A DNA stretch of 32,456 nt. It comes from Alistipes sp. (lineage in GTDB: Bacteria > Bacteroidota > Bacteroidia > Bacteroidales > Rikenellaceae). The translations under genes and the position numbers were made by a program. Below, in pieces: positions 9,069 through 17,404 of the stretch. The stretch is from positions 28,851-61,306 of the forward strand of contig JAIDUK010000039.1 in assembly GCA_029060215.1 (NCBI GenBank). Direction: 5' to 3'. Within the stretch, counting starts at the first letter, position 1. The number at the start of each line of letters is the position of its first letter. The notes under the pieces are model-generated. The model saw only the letters and a list, made by a program, of their open reading frames with translations. It was not told the origin of the DNA and ran no database searches.

Positions 9069-10658
9069 ATGAAAAACATACGACACATATTGCTCAGTGC
9101 GGCGATTCTGCTGGCCCCGGCGTGCAGCCTGCTGGACACGGAATCGCAGGACTTCGTCGATCCGAAGAAGTACTACAAGACCGAAGAGCAACTCGAAACG
9201 GCCCTGAACGGAGTCTATGCGACGCTGGCGCAGACGGCCCTCTACGGCTCGATGATGCTGGGCCGCATGGGACTTTCGGCCGACATAGGCTATGAAGCCT
9301 ACACGGTGGACGAAGGAACGGTGGGATACTATGATGTGAACCCTGCGGACAGCAAAGTACGCAACTACTGGCGCGACCTCTACGACGGAATAGGCCGTGC
9401 GAACCTGCTGCTGGAGAGCGTACACAAACCCGAAATGGACGAAGAAGCCCGCGACAACATCCGGGGGCAGGCGCTGTTCCTGAGGGCCTACTACCATTTC
9501 ATGCTGACGACCCGCTTCGGCGATGTCCCGCTGGTACTGAAAACGCCGGAATCGGGCAAACTGGCCGATGTGAGGATACCCCAGACCCCGCAGCGGGAAG
9601 TATACCTGAAGATTGTCGAAGACATGGAGACCGCGGCGGAACTGGTGAAGCCGATGGGCGAAGTGGAGAGCGGCGGCCGCATCAGCCGATCGGCGGTGTG
9701 GGGAATACTGGCCCGCGTATGTCTCTACATGGCGGGAGAACCGGTGAACGAACCGGGGATGTATGCCAAGGCGAAAGAATATGCGGCGAAGGTGATGGAC
9801 ACGGGCTACCATGCGCTGAACCCGTCGTATCAACAAGTGTTCATCAACTATATTCAAGACAAGTACGACACGCGCGAGAGCATTTTCGAAGTGGAATTCT
9901 ACGGCAACAACGTAGGCACCTACAGCACGACCGCGGGGCAAGTGGGCCGCAACAACGGCATCAAATTCACGAACACCGACCGCCCGGAAGTGGGCTACTC
10001 GATCGGCTCGATCCGCGCGACGCCCTACTTCTACCAACTCTTCGACGATGACGACGAACGCCGCGACTGGTCGATAGCCCCCTACACGCTCAACGACGAC
10101 GGCGAAAAGGAAACCGTATCGGCGAACAACATGTGGATACGCTTCTGCGGCAAATTCCGCCGCGAATACGAACTCATAGCTCCGAAGAGCACGACCCACA
10201 CGTCGACGAACTTCCCGATACTGCGCTACTCGGACGTCCTGCTGATGTATGCGGAAGCGGTGGCGGCCGACGGCGGAAGCGATGCGACGGAACTGGCCCG
10301 GGCCTACGCCTGTGTGAACCAAGTGCGCCGCAGAGGCTACGGCCGCGACCTGAACGCCCCGGCCGAAGGGGTGGACCTGCCGGTGGAAGGCCCTGTATCG
10401 CTGCTGGGCGAGATCAAGGACGAACGAGCCCGCGAACTGGGGCACGAACTGCTGCGCAAGGACGACCTGATACGCTGGGGCGAATTCTACGACCGGATGC
10501 AATCGGTCGGCGCGACGGTGCCGCAGACCTACACCTCGGCCTACTATGTAGCGGCCCGCCTGTACTATGGCAACGTGCAGCGCCGCGATGTCCTGTGGCC
10601 CATACCGACCTACGAACTGAGCGTGAACCCCTATCTGGTCCAGAACAACGGCTGGTAA
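9069..10658 (+). CDS. SusD/RagB-family surface lipoprotein
   Basis: A 529-residue nutrient-binding lipoprotein that forms the lid over the SusC barrel at the cell surface. The lipobox LAPAC puts the lipidated cysteine at C19. Family hallmarks are the stretch at about 132-155 (RGQALFLRAYYHF followed by FGDVPLVL) and the ending PIPTYELSVNPYLVQNNGW, which is the standard SusD C-terminus. The region between holds the TPR-like helices (YDGIGRANLLLE, YAKAKEYAAKVMDTG) and the variable ligand-binding face. It lies immediately after susC and 22 bases before a DUF5017-like lipoprotein, the usual position for SusE/SusF-like accessory surface binders. Its ligand cannot be read from sequence alone. Confidence 0.96.
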   Translation: MKNIRHILLSAAILLAPACSLLDTESQDFVDPKKYYKTEEQLETALNGVYATLAQTALYGSMMLGRMGLSADIGYEAYTVDEGTVGYYDVNPADSKVRNYWRDLYDGIGRANLLLESVHKPEMDEEARDNIRGQALFLRAYYHFMLTTRFGDVPLVLKTPESGKLADVRIPQTPQREVYLKIVEDMETAAELVKPMGEVESGGRISRSAVWGILARVCLYMAGEPVNEPGMYAKAKEYAAKVMDTGYHALNPSYQQVFINYIQDKYDTRESIFEVEFYGNNVGTYSTTAGQVGRNNGIKFTNTDRPEVGYSIGSIRATPYFYQLFDDDDERRDWSIAPYTLNDDGEKETVSANNMWIRFCGKFRREYELIAPKSTTHTSTNFPILRYSDVLLMYAEAVAADGGSDATELARAYACVNQVRRRGYGRDLNAPAEGVDLPVEGPVSLLGEIKDERARELGHELLRKDDLIRWGEFYDRMQSVGATVPQTYTSAYYVAARLYYGNVQRRDVLWPIPTYELSVNPYLVQNNGW

Positions 10659-10680
10659 ACTCAAAAAAATACTGCGAATC

Positions 10681-11673
10681 ATGAAACACAGAAACGACAT
10701 ATCGACGCGGCTGCTTGCGGCACTGCTTCTGCTGGCAGCGGCGGCCTGCAACGAAGAAGAAAAGGTCACGACGCCCGACTTTGCGGCGTCGACCTCGGGG
10801 ACGGTATTCAAAGCGGGCGAACCGGTGGAATTCGCGCTGGCGGGAAACCCCGACTTCATCGTATTCTACTCGGGAGAACCGGGCAACGCCTACGACTATC
10901 GCGACCGCGACCGCATCGAGAAGGCCGAAACGACCCTCTCCTTTATGACCCAAACGAAGGCGGGCTACGGCAACCCGGCGAATGCCCCGATATACTATTC
11001 GGCCGATTTCGACGGGACCTACGCCGAAGAAAACCTCGACAAAGCGACGTGGATCGACCTTTCGGACCGGTTCGAACTGCCGACGTACACCGAACAGCTG
11101 GTGCCTGCGGGGACGCTCTACATAGACGACCTGTTTCCGGAAGACGGCTCGCCGATCTATCTGCTCTACGACTATCATGTGGATAAGTACACGGACGCAG
11201 CCAAGAACGGCCGCACGCAAGTGGACATCATGAACTTCACGATCAACGGAATCACCCCGGCGGGCACGACGACCCTCTACAACCTGAAGAACGCGGGATT
11301 CCAATTCGTATTCGACGCCGGATACCGCGACAACAACAAGACGCAGGAACCCGATGTGAATGCGAACCGCATCATGCTCCGAACGGACTACAAACCGGCC
11401 TCGGACATGCGCATACGGGCCGTATCGGGGCCGCTGCACCGGCCGGACGACGTGAACTCGGGACCCGACGGCGGAGTGGGCATCAAAGCGGTGGCCGACC
11501 CGACGATGACCTCGTATCACCACACCTACGACAAGCCGGGCGAATACACGGTGACGTTCGTGGCGTCGAACTCCAATGTCTACGGACGCAGGAACGTGGT
11601 GCGCGAAATGCGGATCACGGTGGTGAAGGATGCCGGAACCATCGACCCCCCGGTGTATGAAGAATGGGAGTAA
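10681..11673 (+). CDS. DUF5017-like surface lipoprotein (SusE-position binder)
   Basis: A 330-residue lipoprotein with lipobox AAAAC, C23. The residues after the cysteine are acidic (NEEE), which fits the lipoprotein export signal that sends Bacteroidetes lipoproteins to the surface. The mature part carries AGEPVEFALAGNPDFIVFYSGEP, then YDYRDRDRIEKAETTLSF, YYSADFDGTY and a PKD-like ending (YDKPGEYTVTFVAS). From memory this is the pattern of Pfam DUF5017, found beside SusCD pairs. The function is unknown; a role in glycan or ligand binding is inferred from position. The following gene contains a paralogous domain with the same order of motifs (AGEPVVFALSG, VDFYSGE), which supports a duplicated binding module. 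Confidence 0.8.
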   Translation: MKHRNDISTRLLAALLLLAAAACNEEEKVTTPDFAASTSGTVFKAGEPVEFALAGNPDFIVFYSGEPGNAYDYRDRDRIEKAETTLSFMTQTKAGYGNPANAPIYYSADFDGTYAEENLDKATWIDLSDRFELPTYTEQLVPAGTLYIDDLFPEDGSPIYLLYDYHVDKYTDAAKNGRTQVDIMNFTINGITPAGTTTLYNLKNAGFQFVFDAGYRDNNKTQEPDVNANRIMLRTDYKPASDMRIRAVSGPLHRPDDVNSGPDGGVGIKAVADPTMTSYHHTYDKPGEYTVTFVASNSNVYGRRNVVREMRITVVKDAGTIDPPVYEEWE

Positions 11674-11695
11674 CGAACGAAAAAGAGAGAAGACT

Positions 11696-13546
11696 ATGAA
11701 ACGATATCTTTTGCCGATATGGCTTCTTGGCCTTGCCGCAGGCTGTCAGGAAGCACTCGTGGAGCCGACGCTCGAAGCCCCGCAAACGGCTGTGCGCTTC
11801 ACGGGAGCGGGAGCTGCCGCGACCCGGACGGTGGTGGAAGCGGACGGCACGACACTCGGAGTGGCATGGAGCACGACCGATGCGGTGGGCATTTTCGGCC
11901 GTGGCGCCACGACGGGAGACAACTACCCCTATGCGGCGGCGCCCGAACGCAACGACCCGACGCGATGCACCTTTGCGTCGGCCGATCTGGGCAAGATCTT
12001 CAGATGGAACCGGGGCGAACAAAACTTCTATGCCTACTACCCCTACGATGAAGAGGCGGACGCCGAACCGAACGCCCTGCCCGTAGTGTTGCCGACCCGG
12101 CAACAACAAACCGGTGCGGGCTCGACCGACCATCTGGCGGGGCTGAGCGTGATGAAAGCCGCGCCGGTGACGCGGGTATTCAGCGAAGAAGAACCGGCGC
12201 CTGTGGAATTTGCGTTCCGCAACCTGTTCGCGATGGTGGAAATCCGCCTGAAGATGGGCGAAACGACGGCGATAGACGTACCGCTGCGGCAGATCCGCCT
12301 GCTGTCGGACGCAACCCCGCTGACGATTGCGGCGGGCACGGCAGACCTGACGGCACCGGCGGACGAAGACGCGCTGACGATTGCCGAGGGCAAGCACGAA
12401 GCCGTGCTGGTGTTCGGCGAACAACCCGTACTGACGAAAACCGGCTGGCAGAGCTTCTGGCTGATGGTGGCGCCGGGGCAACACCCGGCGGGGACGCTGA
12501 AACTGGAGACGACGGCCATCGACAACTCGACCTGCACGGTGGAACTGCCGGCGGTGACGTTCAAAGCCAACCGCAACTACCGGCAGGAAGCCACCCTGTC
12601 GCTGGACGAATTCGAACCGGCCGAAGCGTTCGCCGCCGTGGCGGCCGCGACGGAATGCCGGGCGGGCGAACCGGTGGTGTTCGCGCTGAGCGGAGAAGCC
12701 GAGACGGTAGACTTCTATTCGGGCGAAAAATTCCACGAATGGGAATATGCGGCCAAAGACCGGCTGGAGTATTCGGACGTCTTCTTCTCGTTCCGGGCGC
12801 AGATGCAATGCACGGCAGCCAAGTATCAGGCGCATCCGGTATCGGTGAAAGTATCGACCGACTTCGACGGAACGTTCGAAGAGACGAACATCTTGGCGGC
12901 GACGTGGACCGATATTTCGGCGCGCTTCACCCTGCCGAGCAAACCGTGGACGGCCAACGACGGTCCGACGACCGAAGAACGCTACATGGAAGAAGGGCGC
13001 ATGATCTCCTCGGGCGAAGCGAACCTGAGCGGATACTATGACGAAAAATCGCCGTATCTTTATGTCGCGTTCTTCTATCATATCGACAAATACGATGCGA
13101 ACCTGCTGAACGAACGGACCGGCGTATGGTTCACCGACATTCAAGCAACGCGGCAGGAAGGAGAGACCCGTGCGGTCATTCTGTCGCAGACCGAAGCGGA
13201 AGTCCATGTGATCGACGGAGCCAACTACGGGACGACGCACTCCAGATGGGGCAAGACGTTCGAACATGGCGGCGTGACCCACTATCCGTGGGAATTCTGG
13301 TGCGAGAGCAAACCCAAGGCCGACCGCGATGCCTATGCGGTGATGAACCGGCTGGAACGCAAGGTGTCGAACTTCGGACCCGACAAACCCCAATCCGTAA
13401 AGGGGGGGGGAACGGCGATGCCCGAGACGTTCAGCTACGCGTTTGCCGAACCGGGAACCTACGAAGCGGTGCTGGTGGGCCGGAGCAAGACGCTGACCGA
13501 CGAAAAAGAAGTGGTATGCAAATTTACGGTGACGGTGAAACCGTAA
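11696..13546 (+). CDS. Lipoprotein fusing a fimbrillin-like domain to a DUF5017-like domain
   Basis: A 616-residue lipoprotein (lipobox LAAGC, C17). Residues of about 25-300 look like the FimA/Mfa-like fimbrillin family of Bacteroidales: TAVRFTG, ATRT, TTLGVAWSTTDAVGIF, the FYAYYPYDE segment and a second sheet region ending VTFKANRNYRQEATLSL. Residues of about 310-616 repeat the domain of the preceding gene: AGEPVVFALSG, VDFYSGEKFHEWEYAAKDRL, VSTDFDGTFEE, and the PKD-like ending FAEPGTYEAVLVG. It sits 22 bases after its paralogue and 28 before a phosphoesterase. The start at 11696 is set by the signal peptide; the in-frame ATG at 11630 lies inside the previous gene. A run of nine G at 13402-13410 lies in the last tenth of the gene and is in frame here. 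The role is unknown: a surface binder whose fimbrillin domain may act as a stalk or spacer. Confidence 0.75.
   Translation: MKRYLLPIWLLGLAAGCQEALVEPTLEAPQTAVRFTGAGAAATRTVVEADGTTLGVAWSTTDAVGIFGRGATTGDNYPYAAAPERNDPTRCTFASADLGKIFRWNRGEQNFYAYYPYDEEADAEPNALPVVLPTRQQQTGAGSTDHLAGLSVMKAAPVTRVFSEEEPAPVEFAFRNLFAMVEIRLKMGETTAIDVPLRQIRLLSDATPLTIAAGTADLTAPADEDALTIAEGKHEAVLVFGEQPVLTKTGWQSFWLMVAPGQHPAGTLKLETTAIDNSTCTVELPAVTFKANRNYRQEATLSLDEFEPAEAFAAVAAATECRAGEPVVFALSGEAETVDFYSGEKFHEWEYAAKDRLEYSDVFFSFRAQMQCTAAKYQAHPVSVKVSTDFDGTFEETNILAATWTDISARFTLPSKPWTANDGPTTEERYMEEGRMISSGEANLSGYYDEKSPYLYVAFFYHIDKYDANLLNERTGVWFTDIQATRQEGETRAVILSQTEAEVHVIDGANYGTTHSRWGKTFEHGGVTHYPWEFWCESKPKADRDAYAVMNRLERKVSNFGPDKPQSVKGGGTAMPETFSYAFAEPGTYEAVLVGRSKTLTDEKEVVCKFTVTVKP
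13402..13410 (+). repeat. Nine-G homopolymer inside a surface lipoprotein gene
   Basis: Nine consecutive G follow AAA (codons AAA GGG GGG GGA, Lys-Gly-Gly-Gly) about 45 codons before the stop of the fimbrillin/DUF5017 gene. As given, the frame is open and the downstream residues match the paralogue's ending. One extra G would shift reading into a frame open to 13554; one fewer would meet a TGA near 13494. It may be a slippage site or merely a sequencing-sensitive tract. Confidence 0.9.
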
Positions 13547-13574
13547 GAACATGAACGCACAAAAAGAGAAAAAG

Positions 13575-15569
13575 ATGAAATCGACCATAAAATATTTGCT
13601 GGGGGCGATGCTGGCCGTGCCGCTGCTTTGCGGATGCCGCGAAGAAACGCCCGACACGAACGAGAACATAGCCGAGACGATCGTGGTGAGCGGAGCGGAA
13701 GGCTACCGCAAACAAACCTTCACGGAAGGTGCGCGCATCATAACGGACCGCGCCTACAAAGTGACCAACATCCCGGACTACTTCAACGGATTCGAGATGC
13801 TGACGAGCAAGGCCCGGGCCAACAACGGCGGAACGATCACCGCGAAGATGGACGGACTGGTCTACATCGTAGCCCCGGCGTCGGCCAAACCCGAAGGCTG
13901 GTCGGCGGTGCCCAACACGATCTACCAAGACCGCGACATGAAGTATGCGACGGCCGATCAGGAAGTGAAACTTTCGGTCTACATGAAACGCGCATATGCG
14001 GGCAAACCGGTGGAGATACCGCAAGTGACGACCTTTGCGAGTGCGGTGCCCATAGCCCGCAAGATCGTCTACGACGTACCGGAAGAACCGCTGTCGACGA
14101 GCACGGTGCGAGGCACGGTGAAGTGCGGCGGACAACCGGTGAAGGACGTGGTGGTGTCGGACGGCGAACTGACGACCCTGACCGACGAAGAAGGCAACTA
14201 CGTACTCCACTCGTGGAAGCGGACGGGCTACGTATTCATCTCGGTGCCGGGCGGCTACGAAGTGGCGGCGGACGGCCTGATACCGCGCAACTTCGTACGG
14301 CTGGACGGCGCGGACGACGAAGTGGCCGACTTCGAACTGACGAAGACGGAAAACGACGAATTCACCCTGTTCGTGATGAACGACATACACCTGACCAACA
14401 CGACGGAGACCGACGACGTACAACGCTTCCGCCGGGACTTCGCACCCGACTACTCGGCGATGCTGGCCCAGACCCCGGGCAAGGTCTATGCGACCGTGCT
14501 GGGCGACATGACCACCGACACGCGGTGGTACCGCAACAACTTCGCCCTGCCGGAGTATCTGGCCGAGATGGAACGGGTGCCGGGGGCGATACCGATCTGG
14601 CATGTGATGGGCAACCACGACAACGACATCCGCTGCTCGGGACCCTCCGAAGTGTGGGATATGCTGGCGGTGGAGACCTACCGCCGGGTGATCGGCCCGA
14701 ACTACTACTCGTTCAACTTGGGGCAATGGCACTTCGTGGTGCTGGACGACATAGTCTACACGGGCGCCAACGCCTACAACACCTATGTGGAAGAAGTACA
14801 GCTGGGCTGGCTGGAAAAAGACCTTTCGCATGTGGATGCGGCGACCCCGGTGGCGGTGCTGACCCATGCGCCGCTCTACCGCTACAGCGGCATGGCCGAC
14901 GGCGTGCTGCTGGCCAACAAAGGCTTCTCGAATCCGGATCAGGTGGACTGGCTGCTGGAGAAATTCGCCAAATTCGAACGAGTGCACATCATGTCGGCGC
15001 ATACGCACATGAACTACTGCTGCAAGATATCGGACCGGATCACGGAACACAACAACATATCGGTGTCGGGCTCGTCGTGGCAGATACCCGAAGCCGAAAG
15101 AGCGCAGCTGAGCAAAGACGGCACCCCGGTAGGCTACACGATCTACCGCTTCGAGGGCAAGAAGATGACGCGGCAATACAAAGCGACGGGCCGCGATGCG
15201 GACGAATGCCAATTCATGGTCTACGACCTGAACACGGTGCCGGAAGCCTACGGCGGAGCTGCCGGGAGCAACCAACTGCTGCTGAACGTCTACAACTGGG
15301 ACCCGGAATGGACGGTGAAAGCCCGCGAAAACGGGGTCGAAATACCGGTCGTACAGAGCTGGCGCGCGGATCCGCTCTACTCGCTGGCGGCCGAAGGGCT
15401 GACGGGGCTGAGCAGCGCATTCGCACCGGGCGCGGGCGTCTCGCACATGTTCGTGGCGACGGCCTCGGCGGCCGACACGACGGTGGAAGTGGAAGTGACC
15501 GACGGCGCGGGCAACAGCTGGACGCAGACGGCCGTACGCCCGAAAGCCTTCACGTGGGACATGCGATAA
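13575..15569 (+). CDS. Calcineurin-like phosphoesterase lipoprotein with extra N-terminal domain
   Basis: A 664-residue metallophosphoesterase that should hydrolyse a phosphomono- or diester with two metals. All canonical ligands are visible: D270-x-H272 (NDIHL), D311 (GDM), N347-H348 (GNHD), H431 (THAPL), H476-x-H478 (AHTH). A lipobox-like LLCGC ends at C21, followed by acidic residues (REE), so surface export is likely. Residues of about 40-175 are an extra domain of unknown type; about 178-260 resemble the small N-terminal domain (VRGTVKCGGQPVKDVVVSDG) that precedes the catalytic part in this family, and the last 150 or so are the family's C-terminal domain ending TWDMR. The start at 13575 is preferred over 13551 because it gives a clean signal peptide. 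The next gene is a shorter paralogue (GAIPI, GNHDND, YRRVIGPNYYSFNLG shared). The substrate is unknown. Confidence 0.9.
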   Translation: MKSTIKYLLGAMLAVPLLCGCREETPDTNENIAETIVVSGAEGYRKQTFTEGARIITDRAYKVTNIPDYFNGFEMLTSKARANNGGTITAKMDGLVYIVAPASAKPEGWSAVPNTIYQDRDMKYATADQEVKLSVYMKRAYAGKPVEIPQVTTFASAVPIARKIVYDVPEEPLSTSTVRGTVKCGGQPVKDVVVSDGELTTLTDEEGNYVLHSWKRTGYVFISVPGGYEVAADGLIPRNFVRLDGADDEVADFELTKTENDEFTLFVMNDIHLTNTTETDDVQRFRRDFAPDYSAMLAQTPGKVYATVLGDMTTDTRWYRNNFALPEYLAEMERVPGAIPIWHVMGNHDNDIRCSGPSEVWDMLAVETYRRVIGPNYYSFNLGQWHFVVLDDIVYTGANAYNTYVEEVQLGWLEKDLSHVDAATPVAVLTHAPLYRYSGMADGVLLANKGFSNPDQVDWLLEKFAKFERVHIMSAHTHMNYCCKISDRITEHNNISVSGSSWQIPEAERAQLSKDGTPVGYTIYRFEGKKMTRQYKATGRDADECQFMVYDLNTVPEAYGGAAGSNQLLLNVYNWDPEWTVKARENGVEIPVVQSWRADPLYSLAAEGLTGLSSAFAPGAGVSHMFVATASAADTTVEVEVTDGAGNSWTQTAVRPKAFTWDMR

Positions 15570-15579
15570 TCGGGAGATG

Positions 15580-15614
15580 CCCCGGGCGAATCGCCGTATG
15601 CGGTCCGCCCGGGG
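15580..15614 (+). other. G+C-rich intercistronic hairpin
   Basis: CCCCGGGCG at 15580-15588 pairs perfectly with CGCCCGGGG at 15606-15614 around a 17-base loop that holds a smaller CCG/CGG stem. It lies between the two phosphoesterase genes. No run of T follows, so it is unlikely to be an intrinsic terminator; it could stabilise or segment the mRNA. Confidence 0.6.
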
Positions 15615-15639
15615 AACTGCCAAGAACGAAGATGATACG

Positions 15640-17214
15640 ATGAAACGAAAAGATTTGCTTGGACTTTGGATGGCCGCCGCCCTGCTGCTGGCGGTCCGTG
15701 CGGCGCAGGCGCAAGACTACAACGTGAGGGGCACGGTGCTCTGCGACGGGAAACCGGTGGCGGGAGCCGTGGTGTCGGACGGCGAACGCACGACGCTGAC
15801 CGATGCGGCGGGAAACTACGGGCTGCACTCGACGAAAAACTGCGGCTATGTATTCCTGTCGGTGCCGGCGGGCTATGAAGTGGAAGCGGACGGCCTGATA
15901 CCGCGCCATTTCGTACCCCTTGCGGGCGAACCGGTGGACCGGGCCGACTTCGAACTGAAGAGGGCGCAGAACGACCGCTACACGCTGTTCGTACTGAACG
16001 ACATCCATCTGACCAACACGACGGCGCAACAAGACATCCGCCAATTCCGCGAAAAATTCGTGCCGGATTTCAGCGAGACCCTGCGCACGACCCCGGGCAA
16101 GCGGTATGCACTGACCTTGGGCGACATGACGACCGATTCGCGCTGGTACCGCAACAATTTCGGCCTGCCGGAATACTTGGCCGAGATGGAACGGGTGCCG
16201 GGGGCGATACCGATCTACCACAGCATGGGCAACCACGACAACGACCCCAAGGGCCCTCACGCGCTCGAAGAATGGGACTCGGTGGCGGTGAAGACCTACC
16301 GCCGGGTGATCGGCCCGAACTACTACTCGTTCAATCTGGGGCGGGTGCACTATGTGATGCTGGACAACATCATCTATCTGGGGCCCCGCAAGATGTCGAA
16401 CGGAAAGACCCGCTGGGACTTCAAGGTAGGCGTGGACCGGACGCAGCTGGAGTGGCTGGAACAGGACCTGAGCCATGTGAAGAAATCGACGCCGCTGGTG
16501 GTGTGCATGCACGCCCCGCTGTTCGGCTGCCAAGAACTGAAGAAGGGCCGGGCGCAACTCAACGAGAAGTTTACGGAAGCGGGAGCGGCCGACGAACTGC
16601 TGGAGAAACTGGCGGGCTACCGGAAAGTGTTGCTGCTGACGGGCCACACCCATGTGAACCGCCACTATCTCTACTCGAAACGCCTGCGGGAACACAACAA
16701 CATAGCGGTGGCGGCCTCGTCGTGGAAACTATATGGCGAAGGACGCCGCCACATGGCCAAGGACGGCACGCCGGGCGGCTATGCGATCTACCGGGTGGAC
16801 GGAAAGAAGATCACGTGGAGCTACAAGGCGCTGGGGCTGCCGGTGGACAGCTGCCAATTCCGGGCGTACGACATGAACACCGTGCCGGAACGATACGGCG
16901 GAAAACCGGGGAGCAACGAAGTATGGATCAACGTATTCAACTACGACCCGGCGTGGAAAGTCACGGTGCGCGAAAAAGGCCGCCGGATCCGGACAGAACG
17001 CATATCGGACTACGACCCGCTCTATCGATGCGTGTCGGAATGCGAAGTGCCGGTGAAAGGCACGGCCTTCTCGCCGGCCCGGACCGAACACCTGTTCCGG
17101 GCGGTGACGGCCGAAGCGCAGACGCCGCTGGAAATCGAAGTGCGCGACGGATTCGGCCGCACGTGGCGGCAGACGCTGGAACGGCCGAAACCTTTCGGCT
17201 GGCAGATGCGGTAG
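15640..17214 (+). CDS. Periplasmic calcineurin-like phosphoesterase (tandem paralogue)
   Basis: A 524-residue metallophosphoesterase with a type I signal peptide (cleavage near AQA|QD, residue 24) rather than a lipobox. The metal ligands are complete: D121-x-H123 (NDIHL), D162 (GDM), N198-H199 (GNHD), H291 (MHAPL), H336-x-H338 (GHTH). It begins directly with the small N-terminal domain (VRGTVLCDGKPVAGAVVSDG) and lacks the additional 130 or so residues found in its upstream paralogue; both end in the same way (GWQMR here, TWDMR there). A soluble periplasmic form beside a lipidated form suggests stepwise processing on both sides of the outer membrane. The start at 15640 is set by the signal peptide; the earlier ATG at 15577 would add a polar leader across the hairpin. 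It is the last gene before the terminator at 17230. The substrate is unknown. Confidence 0.9.
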   Translation: MKRKDLLGLWMAAALLLAVRAAQAQDYNVRGTVLCDGKPVAGAVVSDGERTTLTDAAGNYGLHSTKNCGYVFLSVPAGYEVEADGLIPRHFVPLAGEPVDRADFELKRAQNDRYTLFVLNDIHLTNTTAQQDIRQFREKFVPDFSETLRTTPGKRYALTLGDMTTDSRWYRNNFGLPEYLAEMERVPGAIPIYHSMGNHDNDPKGPHALEEWDSVAVKTYRRVIGPNYYSFNLGRVHYVMLDNIIYLGPRKMSNGKTRWDFKVGVDRTQLEWLEQDLSHVKKSTPLVVCMHAPLFGCQELKKGRAQLNEKFTEAGAADELLEKLAGYRKVLLLTGHTHVNRHYLYSKRLREHNNIAVAASSWKLYGEGRRHMAKDGTPGGYAIYRVDGKKITWSYKALGLPVDSCQFRAYDMNTVPERYGGKPGSNEVWINVFNYDPAWKVTVREKGRRIRTERISDYDPLYRCVSECEVPVKGTAFSPARTEHLFRAVTAEAQTPLEIEVRDGFGRTWRQTLERPKPFGWQMR

Positions 17215-17229
17215 GAACCGGACTACGGA

Positions 17230-17259
17230 CGGACAGGCTGAAAACCTGTCCGTTTTTTT
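17230..17259 (+). terminator. Intrinsic terminator closing the SusCD locus
   Basis: CGGACAGG at 17230-17237 pairs perfectly with CCTGTCCG at 17245-17252 around a seven-base loop and is followed at once by seven T (17253-17259). It lies 15 bases after the phosphoesterase stop. Confidence 0.93.
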
Positions 17260-17291
17260 GTGCGGAGAAGCCGAATACCCAAAAATGGGGA

Positions 17292-17322
17292 TTGCGGAAT
17301 TAAGGCAAAACGACTATTTTTG
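17292..17322 (+). promoter_or_regulatory. Bacteroidetes-type promoter of the feo operon
   Basis: TTG at 17292-17294 lies 20 bases before TATTTTTG (17315-17322), a match to TAnnTTTG. Transcription from here would give a leader of about 75 bases before the FeoAB start at 17405. I saw no convincing Fur-type palindrome, though regulation by iron would be expected. Confidence 0.7.
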
Positions 17323-17404
17323 CGACTCGAAGCAACCGACTTTTTTCTGAAGCCGCAAGCGCAGTCAGCCGAGGCGGAAAGAAGCAACCAGCAAAACAAA
17401 CCCT

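Noticed and set aside
5925..10859. Very long open frame on the - strand opposite susC and susD (over 1600 codons)
   Set aside because: It is aligned codon for codon with the sense genes, so it is open only because the sense genes avoid TTA, CTA and TCA codons. The same effect occurs opposite gyrB, so it reflects genome codon bias, not a gene.
17260..17404. Possible Fur-type operator in the feo leader
   Set aside because: Iron control is expected, but no convincing palindrome was visible around the promoter.
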